Shown here: piece by piece, positions 1 through 8,725 of the stretch
Numbering within the stretch: position 1 is the first letter of the stretch
Layout: each line of letters begins with the position of its first letter
Assembly (NCBI GenBank): GCA_023263785.1
Contig: JALQUO010000001.1
Span: 591,693 to 655,692 of the forward strand
Reading direction: 5' to 3'
Origin: Rickettsiales bacterium
GTDB taxonomy: Bacteria > Pseudomonadota > Alphaproteobacteria > Rickettsiales > Midichloriaceae
DNA: 64,000 bases
Notes under the pieces: generated by a model
Databases searched by the model: none
What the model was told of the DNA's origin: nothing
What the model saw: only the letters and a program-made list of their open reading frames with translations
Translations under genes and position numbers: made by a program

Positions 1-1
1 G

Positions 2-1150
2 AAGAAGATGTCTCAAGGAATGATTGTAAAATGTACAGTTAAAAACATCGCAGAATATGGTGTGTTCTTGAGTATCCATGACATTGATGATCAAGAAAAA
101 AGAAGTTCGTTAGATGGATTACTACATAAAACAGATATCTCTTGGGAGACAGTTGATCATCCATCAACAATGTTCACAGTTGGTCAGGTACTTGATCTGA
201 AGATAATTCAGTATAACCCAGAAACACAACGTATTTCACTAGGTCTTAAACAGTTACAAAAAAACCCGTGGGAGTCAATCAAACAAGAATATGTTGTGGG
301 TACAAAATACAAAGGCAAAGTATCAGCAATAGTTGACTATGGTGCGTTTGTAACACTTGCTCCTAACGTTGATGGTCTTGTATATCACACAGAAATCAGC
401 TGGACGGCAAAGAACGTTCATCCTCGTAAACTTCTACAGCAAGATCAAGAAGTTGAAGTAGTTGTACTAGACGTTGACATAGATAAACACCGTATCAGCC
501 TCAGCATGAAGCGTTGCATTGAGAATCCTTGGGAGCAAATGCAAAACACATGCCCTGCTGGAACAAAAGTCAAAACCACAATTAAAAACATTTGTGACTT
601 TGGAATTTTTGTTGTTAGAGAAGAAGATAAGGATCAAGAATATCCAGTCAATATCCTGATACCTGCAGCTGAGCTGAGCTGGGAAATGAGAGGAGATGAA
701 GCACTGAAAGCATACTCTAAAGATCAAGAAATCGAATGCTTAATAATGAGCATCGATGTACCTTATGAGAGAGTGATAGGAAGCGTCAGAAGACTCCACG
801 AAGACACAACAACCTCAACAACAGAGAAATTAGTCAGTGCTGATTCTGTAACTGGTGTTGTAAAATCTATCAAGCGCGATGGAATTGAGGTTTCTCTTGA
901 CAAACTTCAGGTTTATATTGATAAGAATGATCTGTCTAAGAACCATCAGCTTCAGGACATCAACATAGGTGATGAAATAGAGTTTAAAGTCTTGTCTTTC
1001 GATAAAGACCGTAAAGAATATAAAGGTTCAGTAACAGCCCTGGAAAAGGCTAGAAAAGATAAGATCGTGCAGGAGTTTGCTGGTGACAGCACATCTGGTA
1101 CAAGCTTCGGACAGATGATGTCATCTGCTCTTTCTGAAGACAAAAAATAA
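2..1150 (+). CDS. rpsA: 30S ribosomal protein S1, C-terminal part (cut by window edge)
   Basis: The frame is already open at the window edge, so the N-terminus lies outside. The visible 383 codons hold four S1/OB-fold repeats. The first begins at the GMIVKCTVKNIAEYGVF stretch, the second at GTKYKGKVSAIVDYGAF, the third is more divergent, and the fourth covers roughly the last 90 residues. Linkers carry the NPW signature (KNPW, ENPW) typical of bacterial S1. S1 binds mRNA on the 30S subunit and helps initiation. Total length would match the usual six-domain protein of about 560 residues. The acyltransferase gene follows 14 bases downstream on the same strand. Confidence 0.95.
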   Translation, partial: KKMSQGMIVKCTVKNIAEYGVFLSIHDIDDQEKRSSLDGLLHKTDISWETVDHPSTMFTVGQVLDLKIIQYNPETQRISLGLKQLQKNPWESIKQEYVVGTKYKGKVSAIVDYGAFVTLAPNVDGLVYHTEISWTAKNVHPRKLLQQDQEVEVVVLDVDIDKHRISLSMKRCIENPWEQMQNTCPAGTKVKTTIKNICDFGIFVVREEDKDQEYPVNILIPAAELSWEMRGDEALKAYSKDQEIECLIMSIDVPYERVIGSVRRLHEDTTTSTTEKLVSADSVTGVVKSIKRDGIEVSLDKLQVYIDKNDLSKNHQLQDINIGDEIEFKVLSFDKDRKEYKGSVTALEKARKDKIVQEFAGDSTSGTSFGQMMSSALSEDKK

Positions 1151-1164
1151 TCTACTCGTAAGAC

Positions 1165-2028
1165 ATGCTGAAAAGAAAAATAAGGCATGTCTTTGAGGCT
1201 GTATTAATCTGTTTACTATTTCTATTTCTCCTAATCTTACCTGTTAGTACCTCATCAAAGCTCAGCGGCAAAATCGCAAGATCTATAGGATCAGTAATGA
1301 AGAAGCGAAACAGAATCGCTCTTATAAATCTCAAGAGAGCATTTCCAGAAAAGTCAGATGCAGAGTTAAATGCTATCGTAGTAGGCATGTGGGATAACCT
1401 TGGCAGAATAGTTGGAGAAATGCCTCATTGGTATTTCATGAGTCAAAAGCAAATCTTAAGGATTGTTAAATTTAATAATGAAATGCCTAAAGATGAGAAG
1501 CTAATAATGCTTTCTGCGCACTACGGAAATTGGGAGCTATCTAGTCAACTTCTACCATCAATGCATATCCAATCTGCGCTGATGTATAGATCTTTAGAAA
1601 ATAAATGGATAGATTGGATCTTGAAAAAGATTAGAACATCAAAGGGTGCATCTCTTATGAGAAAAGATGGTGGTGGAATCAAAAGCGCTATAAAAGCCTT
1701 TAATGAAGGAAAAGTCCTTGGGATGTTAATAGATCAGAGATTTGAGGCAGGTGTTTCAATTCCCTTTTTCAAATATAATGCAAAGACTGTTGTACTACCT
1801 GCAAAGCTTGCAATTCAAAATAAAGTACCAATCTATATGTGGAGAATTGTAAGAATCAAAGGAGTGCAATATAGTGCAGAAATGGTTAAAATAGACGCAG
1901 GGAATAATCCAAATGAAATGATGTGTGAAGTGCATAGAGTGTTAGAAGATTGGATTAGAGAAAGGCCTGAGCAATGGTTCTGGATACACAGAAGATGGGA
2001 GCAAAGTTTGTATCAAAAAAATGTTTAG
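1165..2028 (+). CDS. lpxL: Lipid A biosynthesis lauroyl/acyl acyltransferase (LpxL/HtrB family)
   Basis: A 287-residue protein with one N-terminal hydrophobic anchor (about residues 11-30) and the family acyltransferase motif HYGNWE at 119-124, a form of HxxxxD/E. The IDQR segment and the C-terminal QWFWIHRRW block are also characteristic. The family transfers acyl chains to Kdo-lipid A at the inner face of the cytoplasmic membrane, which implies the cell makes LPS. Length is near the usual 290-310. The end overlaps the start of the next gene by 8 bases (ATGTTTAG), suggesting translational coupling. Which acyl chain or position is added (LpxL versus LpxM type) cannot be told from sequence alone. 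Confidence 0.88.
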   Translation: MLKRKIRHVFEAVLICLLFLFLLILPVSTSSKLSGKIARSIGSVMKKRNRIALINLKRAFPEKSDAELNAIVVGMWDNLGRIVGEMPHWYFMSQKQILRIVKFNNEMPKDEKLIMLSAHYGNWELSSQLLPSMHIQSALMYRSLENKWIDWILKKIRTSKGASLMRKDGGGIKSAIKAFNEGKVLGMLIDQRFEAGVSIPFFKYNAKTVVLPAKLAIQNKVPIYMWRIVRIKGVQYSAEMVKIDAGNNPNEMMCEVHRVLEDWIRERPEQWFWIHRRWEQSLYQKNV

Positions 2029-2643
2029 AAATTCCCAAAAAGAAAACTATCTTGATACTTTATATAAATCTGAGCCAGATCATATCAAGAAAATACGTGA
2101 GAGTTGCCCTGAGAATCTCAAGAAGATGCAGATGAACCACTCTGAATGCAGGCTCTTGAGTTTTTTCTGAAATCAATAAAAGCAAACAAAGTTCTGGAGC
2201 TCGGGACTCTTGTTGGATGTTCTGCTGCATGGATCGCTGAATCTATTTCTGGTGAAGAGCCGCTTGTGATAACAGTTGAAAAATCTATTAAGAACTATGA
2301 AATTGCAAAGAAGAATCTTTCTGCAGACAAAAGAATAAAACTTGTACATGTAGATGCTCTAGAGTTTCTGGAATCATGTAATGAAACATTTGATGCAATC
2401 TTTATAGATGCAAAGAAAATTGAGTATAAATCTTATCTTAAGGCCGCTAAAGGTTTGCTGAGAGAAGGAGGGATGTTGATAGCTGACAATACCTTCATGG
2501 TTGATTATGAGGCAATCCCAGAGATATCACAAGCAGTTCATGAGTTTAATGTTTTAATTGAATCAGATAAGGATTTAACTTCCGTCATTATACCAACTGC
2601 CTCTGGATTAACTATAGTAATAAAAAACAACTCAACAGAATAA
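2021..2643 (+). pseudogene. SAM-dependent O-methyltransferase (class I), broken by a -1 frameshift at a T6 tract
   Basis: Downstream of 2161 the frame encodes a class I O-methyltransferase core: SAM-binding VLELGTLVG, then DAIFIDA and GGMLIADNT. The N-terminal part (MFRNSQKENYLDTLYKSEP..., with the typical MQMNHSECRLL segment) lies in another frame starting at ATG 2021, which overlaps the lpxL stop. The two join perfectly with a -1 shift at 2161-2167, sequence T TTT TTC, giving LLSFFLKSIKANK. The joined product would be about 207 residues, normal for the family. Without the shift only an N-truncated 165-residue frame from ATG 2146 remains. This could be a true pseudogene, programmed or polymerase slippage, or a missing T in the assembly. 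Confidence 0.75.
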
Positions 2644-2748
2644 ATATTTTTAGAAAAATTTTTATTCATGTAGTTCCGACAGTAAAAAATAAATGTTACT
2701 ATTAATATTAGGTGGTGGTAATACAATTAACAATGTTGAAACCTGATT

Positions 2749-4158
2749 ATGACTTTGATGATGACAAGCCCTGATTTATACCTGTACAACACAATAACAA
2801 AAAGGAAGGATAAGTTTACTCCTAGAGACCCAAAGAATGTCACAATGTATGTTTGCGGTCCAACAGTTTATGACAGGCCACATATAGGTAATGTTAGATC
2901 TGCTGTGGTATATGATGTCTTATTTAGACTCCTGCGATTCATGTACCCTAAGGTTACTTATGTGAGAAATATAACTGACATAGATGATAAGATAATTAGA
3001 GCAGTAAGTTCATCTGGAAGGGATATAAAAGAGTTAACTGAGCAAATGACTCAATTCTATGAGGATGATGTAGCTGAGGTCAAATGCTTAATGCCAACCA
3101 AGAGTCCAAGGGCAACTAAACATTTGAATGATATGATTGATATGATTCAAGTACTGGTAGATAAGGGACATGCTTATGTTGCTGAAGGACATATCCTCTT
3201 TAGCGTAGATAGCTATAAACAATATGGTTTTCTCTCAAAAAAATCACAAGATGAAATGGTTGCTGGTGCTAGGGTGGAAGTCGCACCATTCAAGAAAAAC
3301 CCATCAGATTTTGTTCTGTGGAAGCCAACCCCAGATGATGAATACGAATACGGTTTTGATAGTCCATGGGGTAGAGGTAGACCAGGATGGCATATAGAGT
3401 GTTCTGCAATGAGTACAAAGCTCCTTGGAACAGACTTTGATATTCATGGTGGTGGTGTTGATCTAGTGTTTCCACATCATGAAAATGAGGTTGCTCAAGC
3501 TGTTTGTGCAAACGATAGGAGTACCTTTGCAAGGGTTTGGGTACATAATGGCTTTCTAACGATCAATGGTGAGAAGATGAGTAAGAGTCTAGGGAATTTT
3601 ACTCTCCTTAGAGATTTAATTGATAAAGGTATATCTGGTGAAGTTATCAGATATTTTTATCTCATGACTCATTATAGAAAACCAATAGATTTTAATGACA
3701 ATGCAATACAGTCAGCGACTAAGTCTCTAGATAAACTAAGTCAAATGATCATACCTCTTGTAAAAGAGTATGACAATGACCTGAAGGCTTGTGATGAAGC
3801 TATCTCAGATGCTTTGCAATCTGATGAAAGGAATGAAATATATGATGTAATTGAAGTCCTCTGCAATGATTTAAATACATCTCAGTTCTTAACAAATCTC
3901 TTCAGACCTATGCCACTAAAACACCTTGGGATGTTGTGTGCCTTAATAGGTTTTATGCCGAGTGTTTTATATTCTCATACTCAGTGTGAGATAGACCCAT
4001 ATATAGATGAGTTAGCTCAAAAGAGGGAGGTTGCGAAGTCAGAAAAAAATTGGTCTTTAGCTGATTCAATCAGAGAAGAAATTATTGCAAGAGGATATAC
4101 AATAATGGATCAAAAAGGTGGTGGATTTAAAATATCTCAACAGAGAGTTACTAGCTAA
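2749..4158 (+). CDS. cysS: Cysteinyl-tRNA synthetase
   Basis: A 469-residue class I aminoacyl-tRNA synthetase that charges tRNA-Cys. Visible signatures are the zinc ligand Cys36 in YVCGPTVYD, the HIGH-type motif HIGN at about 45-48, HIECSAMS and HHENE contributing further zinc ligands, and KMSKS at about 276-280. Length matches bacterial CysRS. The start could also be at ATG 2758 or 2761, because the first residues (MTLMMTS) are not conserved. The 105 bases upstream show no other gene. The 3' end overlaps the convergent LysE-type gene by 8 bases. Confidence 0.96.
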   Translation: MTLMMTSPDLYLYNTITKRKDKFTPRDPKNVTMYVCGPTVYDRPHIGNVRSAVVYDVLFRLLRFMYPKVTYVRNITDIDDKIIRAVSSSGRDIKELTEQMTQFYEDDVAEVKCLMPTKSPRATKHLNDMIDMIQVLVDKGHAYVAEGHILFSVDSYKQYGFLSKKSQDEMVAGARVEVAPFKKNPSDFVLWKPTPDDEYEYGFDSPWGRGRPGWHIECSAMSTKLLGTDFDIHGGGVDLVFPHHENEVAQAVCANDRSTFARVWVHNGFLTINGEKMSKSLGNFTLLRDLIDKGISGEVIRYFYLMTHYRKPIDFNDNAIQSATKSLDKLSQMIIPLVKEYDNDLKACDEAISDALQSDERNEIYDVIEVLCNDLNTSQFLTNLFRPMPLKHLGMLCALIGFMPSVLYSHTQCEIDPYIDELAQKREVAKSEKNWSLADSIREEIIARGYTIMDQKGGGFKISQQRVTS

Positions 4159-4777
4159 AATACATCATGTTGATGATCTCTTTTCCGATGATCATTGCAA
4201 CTCCTAAAATTATTATTGCAGAGATTTTATTGAGATAAGCTATAACTTTTCCGTCTCTGTCAATTTTACTAATTAACCTTCCTGCAATTGCTAGTGATAT
4301 AAACCAAGTCCATGAGACGCAAATACAGCTACTTACAAATGCAATCTTCTCATTACCCTCATAGTGAAGTGAGTGAGTTCCTATGACTGTTACTGTATCA
4401 ATTATTGCAGGTGGATTTAGAATTGATACAGAGGCAGCAAATAAAATCTGTTTTTTAGGTGATAAAGGAGTTGTTTTAGTTATTATTTTGTTTCCAGCAT
4501 TTACCCAAGTCATATATGAAACATATAAAAGGAAAAAGAATCCAAATATAAAAATGCCATTTTGCAATAAAGGAAGCTCCATAACTATAAGTGAGACTCC
4601 AAGTACAGATGATAGAATCAAAAACGTATCGCATATAGCAGCTGTTATGACGCTAGGTAATACTCCTATAAATGATTTGTTTGAAGCACCTTGATTGAAT
4701 ATAAAAATGTTTTGAATACCAAGAGGCAAGATAAGTCCAAGAGTTAGAAAGAATCCATGAAGAATAACTGATAACAT
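4151..4777 (-). CDS. LysE/ArgO-family amino-acid exporter
   Basis: A 208-residue, strongly hydrophobic protein with about six predicted membrane spans. It has the LysE-family N-terminal signature LPLGIQNIFIFNQG followed by a long hydrophobic segment. The family exports basic or other amino acids across the inner membrane by proton exchange. The substrate here is not determinable, although the LysE/ArgO subgroup typically handles lysine or arginine. It sits alone between cysS (convergent overlap) and the porin gene upstream on the same strand, with a small hairpin between. The length is normal. Confidence 0.82.
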   Translation of the reverse strand: MLSVILHGFFLTLGLILPLGIQNIFIFNQGASNKSFIGVLPSVITAAICDTFLILSSVLGVSLIVMELPLLQNGIFIFGFFFLLYVSYMTWVNAGNKIITKTTPLSPKKQILFAASVSILNPPAIIDTVTVIGTHSLHYEGNEKIAFVSSCICVSWTWFISLAIAGRLISKIDRDGKVIAYLNKISAIIILGVAMIIGKEIINMMYFS

Positions 4778-4813
4778 CGAAATTTTTTAGTGTCCTACCC
4801 AGTTTAGAAATAC

Positions 4814-4830
4814 CCCATCAAAGAGATGGG
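4814..4830 (-). terminator. Probable terminator hairpin after the porin gene
   Basis: A perfect 6-bp stem, CCCATC/GATGGG, with a 5-base loop lies 12 bases past the porin stop on the minus strand. It is followed by a moderately T-rich stretch (TATTTCT). The T-run is weak, so termination may be partial. Confidence 0.45.
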
Positions 4831-4841
4831 ACAAAAGATGA

Positions 4842-6383
4842 TTAGAAGTTTAACTTCACACCACCAAGGAATACTGTTCCTTTGTTTCCTTTAGCATCAG
4901 CTAGAGTTGTCTTATATTTGAAGTGTGTAACTTCTGTATAAGGAACTAGACCAGGAAGTACTTTGTACTCACCACCAACTGATAAAGCTTCGAATTTTTG
5001 CTTAGCAGCAGCAAATTTATCTGCATTAGCAGTGATGTAGTTCAGTGCCTTCATTGAGAATGCGCCTTTTCTTTCACTTCCAAAGTATGTCAAGCTAAAT
5101 CCTGCCTTATCGCTGTGATCATAAGAAACACCAGCTGTCCAGAATTTTGCTGTTGGTTTTGGAGCATTTGCAACAGGAGTTTTAAGAGTTCCACTTTTAC
5201 CCCAGTCACCATAAGATGCAGCAACAGCGAATTTATTGAATGCAACTTTACCACCAACTTGCCATGCGCCAAGTCTCTTAAGCTCGATTGTTTGAGATGT
5301 TGCTTTTCCATCTGTAGATGTTTCGTTATAAGCAGGGCGAGCTTCACCAACTTGTCCTGTTGCAGAAACAGCAAAAGACATGTCATTTACTTTGTGCTCA
5401 TAAGATGCACCAGCTTCGAAAACGTTTTCATAACCACTTCCTTTGAAAGCTTTGAAAGAAAGAGCTTCAAATGTTGTACCTTTTACAGTTACATCACGAA
5501 CATAACCTAAACCAAGTTTGAAACCATTAACTGTAGGTGAGTAGTAGTTCAACTTGTTTGCCTTCTTAGAATACTGAGAAGCATAAGGAAGATTTGGTGA
5601 AGTTAAGAATGTATCTTCAAGCATCACGTTAGTTTCACCACCGACTGAACCATAAGGTATCCAGCTAGAGTAGTCTCCACCATCAATACCGCCTGTGCCT
5701 TTAGCAATTGTACCAGCAGATAGACCCATTGATTTACTTGGACCATCAACTGCACCAACTTCAAAACGTCCCATTTTGTTTTCCATGAATAGGAAAGCTT
5801 TATTAGCTATATCTGTGCTACCAGAACTAGAAGCTGAAGCACTAGCGTTTGTGTTTAATTCCAAACCATATTTGTTACCGTCATGATCTTTTTCTGCAGT
5901 AAATGTTAACTCACCACTAGAAACCATTGCATGTTGGTTTGCATATTTTGAACCATTTCCACCAAATGTAGGCATTGTACCTGGTTTGTTATTTGCAGAC
6001 TGTGGAAGGTTTCCATTGTTTGAAGGATTTTTAAACTCCTTTTGTTGGTCAATTACACCATACTGAACGTTAACTCGACCGCCAACCTTAACTGAAACTC
6101 CATCATGGTTAACAAGTTTGTCTCTTGGAGCTTCAGCAAAAGATCCTTGCTTTTGAGAGCTAGCTAAAAGAAGCACTTCTTCTCTTAATCCATCTTTTTT
6201 ATGTGCTGATGGGCTGTAAGCATCATCATGGTGTTTCTTTTTTGAATGATGAACAACTTTCTTATGAGTTGCTTTTGCAGATTTAACAGGCTGCTTCGCT
6301 TGAGGAGCATCTTCAGCTGTTGCGATTGCAGAAACAGCTACAGCAGCAGTTAAAACTGATGAAAATAAAAATTTTTTTAACAT
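4842..6383 (-). CDS. Outer-membrane porin (Gram-negative porin family)
   Basis: A 513-residue protein with a signal peptide (MLKKFLFSSVLTAAVAVSAI..., likely cut after ATA). A His/Lys-rich linker (about residues 30-65) follows, then alternating beta-strand sequence to a terminal KLNF ending in Phe, the hallmark of barrel proteins inserted by the BAM machinery. The fold resembles Porin_4-type general porins of alphaproteobacteria: VKVGGRVNVQYG near the start and KANKLNYYSPTVNGFKLGLGY in the middle. It is probably a major outer-membrane channel. It has its own strong promoter and a downstream hairpin. The basic linker between signal and barrel (KKVVHHSKKKHHDD) is unusual and could contact peptidoglycan or LPS, which is inference. 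Confidence 0.88.
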   Translation of the reverse strand: MLKKFLFSSVLTAAVAVSAIATAEDAPQAKQPVKSAKATHKKVVHHSKKKHHDDAYSPSAHKKDGLREEVLLLASSQKQGSFAEAPRDKLVNHDGVSVKVGGRVNVQYGVIDQQKEFKNPSNNGNLPQSANNKPGTMPTFGGNGSKYANQHAMVSSGELTFTAEKDHDGNKYGLELNTNASASASSSGSTDIANKAFLFMENKMGRFEVGAVDGPSKSMGLSAGTIAKGTGGIDGGDYSSWIPYGSVGGETNVMLEDTFLTSPNLPYASQYSKKANKLNYYSPTVNGFKLGLGYVRDVTVKGTTFEALSFKAFKGSGYENVFEAGASYEHKVNDMSFAVSATGQVGEARPAYNETSTDGKATSQTIELKRLGAWQVGGKVAFNKFAVAASYGDWGKSGTLKTPVANAPKPTAKFWTAGVSYDHSDKAGFSLTYFGSERKGAFSMKALNYITANADKFAAAKQKFEALSVGGEYKVLPGLVPYTEVTHFKYKTTLADAKGNKGTVFLGGVKLNF

Positions 6384-6697
6384 CGTCTTTTTGAAAAGTT
6401 ATAAAATTATTTTTTACAATGCAAAATTAAAGCTTTATGTACTACAGTCGTCAACTTGTTTGTTATTGTTCTGACAAGACACAATTATTTTGCCTGTTTG
6501 ATCACACAGTTTACATTTATACACTCATTTGACAACTAAACATTTGATTTACAAAAGTTTTTAGTTTACAAAGTTGTATTTAGTCTACATATGTTCACTA
6601 AAAAAGTGTTTTAAAGACAAATTTATATTAAACAAGCTGTTACTAACAGATTCATATAAAAATGCATAGCCTGTGTTGATAAAAGACTACACTTTTT
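6384..6697. other. 314-base intergenic region upstream of the porin, with repeated TTTAGTTTACAAA-like motifs
   Basis: No gene is visible on either strand. Besides the porin promoter it holds three similar 14-mers, TTTGATTTACAAAA (6543), TTTAGTTTACAAAG (6560) and TTTAGTCTACATAT (6579), spaced 17 and 19 bases apart. A related GTTTACATTT lies near 6509. They sit 90-170 bases upstream of the promoter -35 and could be regulator sites or chance repetition in AT-rich DNA. Confidence 0.4.
6426..6454 (-). promoter_or_regulatory. Sigma-70 promoter of the porin gene
   Basis: On the minus strand TTGACG (6454-6449) and TTTAAT (6431-6426) are separated by exactly 17 bases, about 40 bases ahead of the porin ATG. 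The spacing and -35 match are near consensus. Confidence 0.7.
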
Positions 6698-7393
6698 TTA
6701 CCTCTCAAGATATCTTAACCAAGCTTCCCAATCTCTTCTACCAAGGTCTTTTTCAAATGTTAAGAGGTCGTTTACAGCCTTTTCACAAACTTCTCTACTT
6801 GGTATAACAAGTTTTTGCTGCATTGAGAGAGCAACATGTTGAGTTTTACAAGCATTTTCAAGATGATATGTGTAAAACATTGCTTCTTGAATGGTTTTCC
6901 CGCACATAACTGCACCATGATTTCTCAAGAGCATTACATAGTTTTGTTTTAAGTCTTTTATTAATGTAGGCACACCATCAAACTCGAGAAGCAAAGAATT
7001 ATATTCATGGTATGAAATTTTTTCAAAAAAGTGTAGAGCCCATTGACTAATTGGCAATAAACCATCTTCACAAGCTGAGACAGCTGCAGTTGCAGGTGTA
7101 TGAATATGAAAGATAGAGTTAATATCATCTCTTGCACTATATATTGCTGAGTGCAAAACATAACCAGTTCTATTGTATTGATATTCATCTCCTTCAAGAA
7201 CCCCCCCATCCAATGAGACCTTTAATAAACTTTCTGGTGTAACCTCCTCAAATCTTAAACCAAAAGGATAAATATAAAATGATTTCTTATCTTCAGATCT
7301 AACTGAAAGATGAGTATACGTATGATCATCCATGTGTAATTTAGCAAGTATTCTATATGCTTGTGCAAGTTCAAGTTTAGTTCTATTTTGCAT
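6698..7393 (-). CDS. Class II aldolase/adducin family protein
   Basis: About 231 residues when started at ATG 7393 ([14 protein letters not shown]...). An in-frame extension to 7471 would run into the opposite-strand riboswitch and is not conserved-looking. Family features are THLSVR near the N-terminus, the metal-binding histidines in [13 protein letters not shown], and RNHGAVMCG. Class II aldolases/adducins use a zinc site to cleave or epimerise sugar phosphates. Proteins of this branch in rickettsia-like bacteria have no established substrate. It is transcribed divergently from the riboswitch-controlled transporter. Confidence 0.85.
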   Translation of the reverse strand: MQNRTKLELAQAYRILAKLHMDDHTYTHLSVRSEDKKSFYIYPFGLRFEEVTPESLLKVSLDGGVLEGDEYQYNRTGYVLHSAIYSARDDINSIFHIHTPATAAVSACEDGLLPISQWALHFFEKISYHEYNSLLLEFDGVPTLIKDLKQNYVMLLRNHGAVMCGKTIQEAMFYTYHLENACKTQHVALSMQQKLVIPSREVCEKAVNDLLTFEKDLGRRDWEAWLRYLER

Positions 7394-7443
7394 TTTTTGT
7401 ATTATTGATTTTTTTAATATACTGATGCAGAATACAACATGTG

Positions 7444-7526
7444 TACTAGGGGTGCAATGTTTTTTTAACAAAGCTGAGATTATACCCTTTTAACCTGATC
7501 AGGGTAATTCCTGCGATAGGAAAGTT
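7444..7526 (+). promoter_or_regulatory. TPP (THI-box) riboswitch
   Basis: The conserved THI-box elements occur in order: ACTAGGGGTGC (7445), GCTGAGATTATACCC, AACCTGATC, AGGGTAATTCC and TGCGATAGGAAAGT (to 7525). The variable P3-side arm is short and AT-rich. The gene ATG lies only 12 bases after the aptamer. The AGGAAAG inside the last conserved strand is the only apparent ribosome-binding sequence. Ligand binding could therefore mask it directly without a separate expression platform. TPP riboswitches normally repress on thiamine pyrophosphate binding. Confidence 0.95.
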
Positions 7527-7537
7527 ATATAAAAAAT

Positions 7538-8725
7538 ATGAAAAAAAAGTTATATATATCAATTTTACTGTGTAATGCAATTGAACACTTTGACACATCT
7601 CTATATGCATTCTTAGCACCGATTTTTGCAAATCTTTTCTTTTCTGCAGGTGATTATGCCGTGCAACTAATTGCAGCATATGGAGTAATAGCAACTTCAT
7701 CTTTAGTGAAGCCAATAGGTACATATTTTTTCTCATCGGTTGCAAGGAAAAATGGTCCTCTATTTAGTCTCAAGATTTCAATTTTTGGTGTTTCTATTAC
7801 CACTTCAGCATTATTTTTCATACCGACTTATGATGAGATAGGTTGGATTGCAACTGTTCTGTTGATATTTTGTAGAATGCTTATGGGTTTTTTTGGTGCT
7901 GGTGAGATAGCTATATCAAGAATTTTCTTAATTGCAAATAACCCTTCATATAAAATGTCTGCATTATATGAAGCATCATCTATAGTAGGAATAATTGCTG
8001 CATCAGGTATTGCTACAATTGCTTTTATATTTGAAAATTCACAGCTATGGAGATTTTGTTTCGTTTTGAGTGGTATCATAGGAACTGTTGCATTACTTCT
8101 CAGAATTAATGAAAAAAATAGTAATGAAAAAGATAGTGTTAGATTTAAAACACAGAAAATAAAAATTAAAAAACTAAAAGTCTTAAAAATAGTTTTAAAT
8201 GTTATTGTTAACAACATAACATATGGAATACCTTTTGTTTTATTAAATACTCTAATCCCTATGGTCAATCCTGAGATCTTGAAGGGAGAAATGATGTCTC
8301 TTAATATATTGCTGCTATGTATTGATCTATTGGCTTTTTTTGTAATTGGGAATTTAAAACTAAAAATTAAGCCAAAGAAAATTATTTTCTTGACATATAG
8401 ATTGTTAGGAGTTTTATCGCCTCTGCTTTTTGTCTTAATAGAGAACTCAACAATTTTAGGGATTACGCTCATACGAGCATTGATAGTAATTTTAGGTGTT
8501 GTAGCTACAGTTGCTCAAAATCTCTACTTCAACCAACTTCTTAATGAACAGAACGAAAAATACGCTATAATTGGAAACAGCATTGCACTTGGAGATGCAT
8601 TGTTTGGAAAGGCAACACCTGCAATCTGTCTTGCGCTTTTTACATACACAGGAGAGATGATTTCAATTGGAATATACATCTCATTCTTTTGTTTTATATG
8701 TATTTATCTCAATAGCTTAGACTGA
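7538..8725 (+). CDS. MFS transporter under TPP riboswitch, probable thiamine or thiamine-precursor importer
   Basis: A 395-residue membrane protein with about 12 predicted spans. Its N-terminus (CNAIEHFDTSLYAFLAPIF) resembles the metabolite:H+ symporter branch of the major facilitator superfamily. The RMLMGFFGAGE segment corresponds to the fourth-fifth helix motif. The TPP riboswitch immediately upstream is the main evidence for a thiamine-related substrate. The ATG is fixed by its close spacing to the aptamer. No thiamine biosynthesis gene is adjacent, which fits salvage from a host. The 3' end overlaps convergent rodA by 22 bases. The substrate is inferred, not shown. Confidence 0.85.
   Translation: MKKKLYISILLCNAIEHFDTSLYAFLAPIFANLFFSAGDYAVQLIAAYGVIATSSLVKPIGTYFFSSVARKNGPLFSLKISIFGVSITTSALFFIPTYDEIGWIATVLLIFCRMLMGFFGAGEIAISRIFLIANNPSYKMSALYEASSIVGIIAASGIATIAFIFENSQLWRFCFVLSGIIGTVALLLRINEKNSNEKDSVRFKTQKIKIKKLKVLKIVLNVIVNNITYGIPFVLLNTLIPMVNPEILKGEMMSLNILLLCIDLLAFFVIGNLKLKIKPKKIIFLTYRLLGVLSPLLFVLIENSTILGITLIRALIVILGVVATVAQNLYFNQLLNEQNEKYAIIGNSIALGDALFGKATPAICLALFTYTGEMISIGIYISFFCFICIYLNSLD

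Noticed and set aside
5115-5510. Plus-strand Cys-rich frame inside the porin gene
   Set aside because: It is a shadow of the porin coding strand; composition follows the reverse of the porin codons.
7394-7471. N-terminal extension of the class II aldolase frame
   Set aside because: The extra 26 residues are antisense to the TPP riboswitch and unconserved in character; the start at 7393 fits the family.
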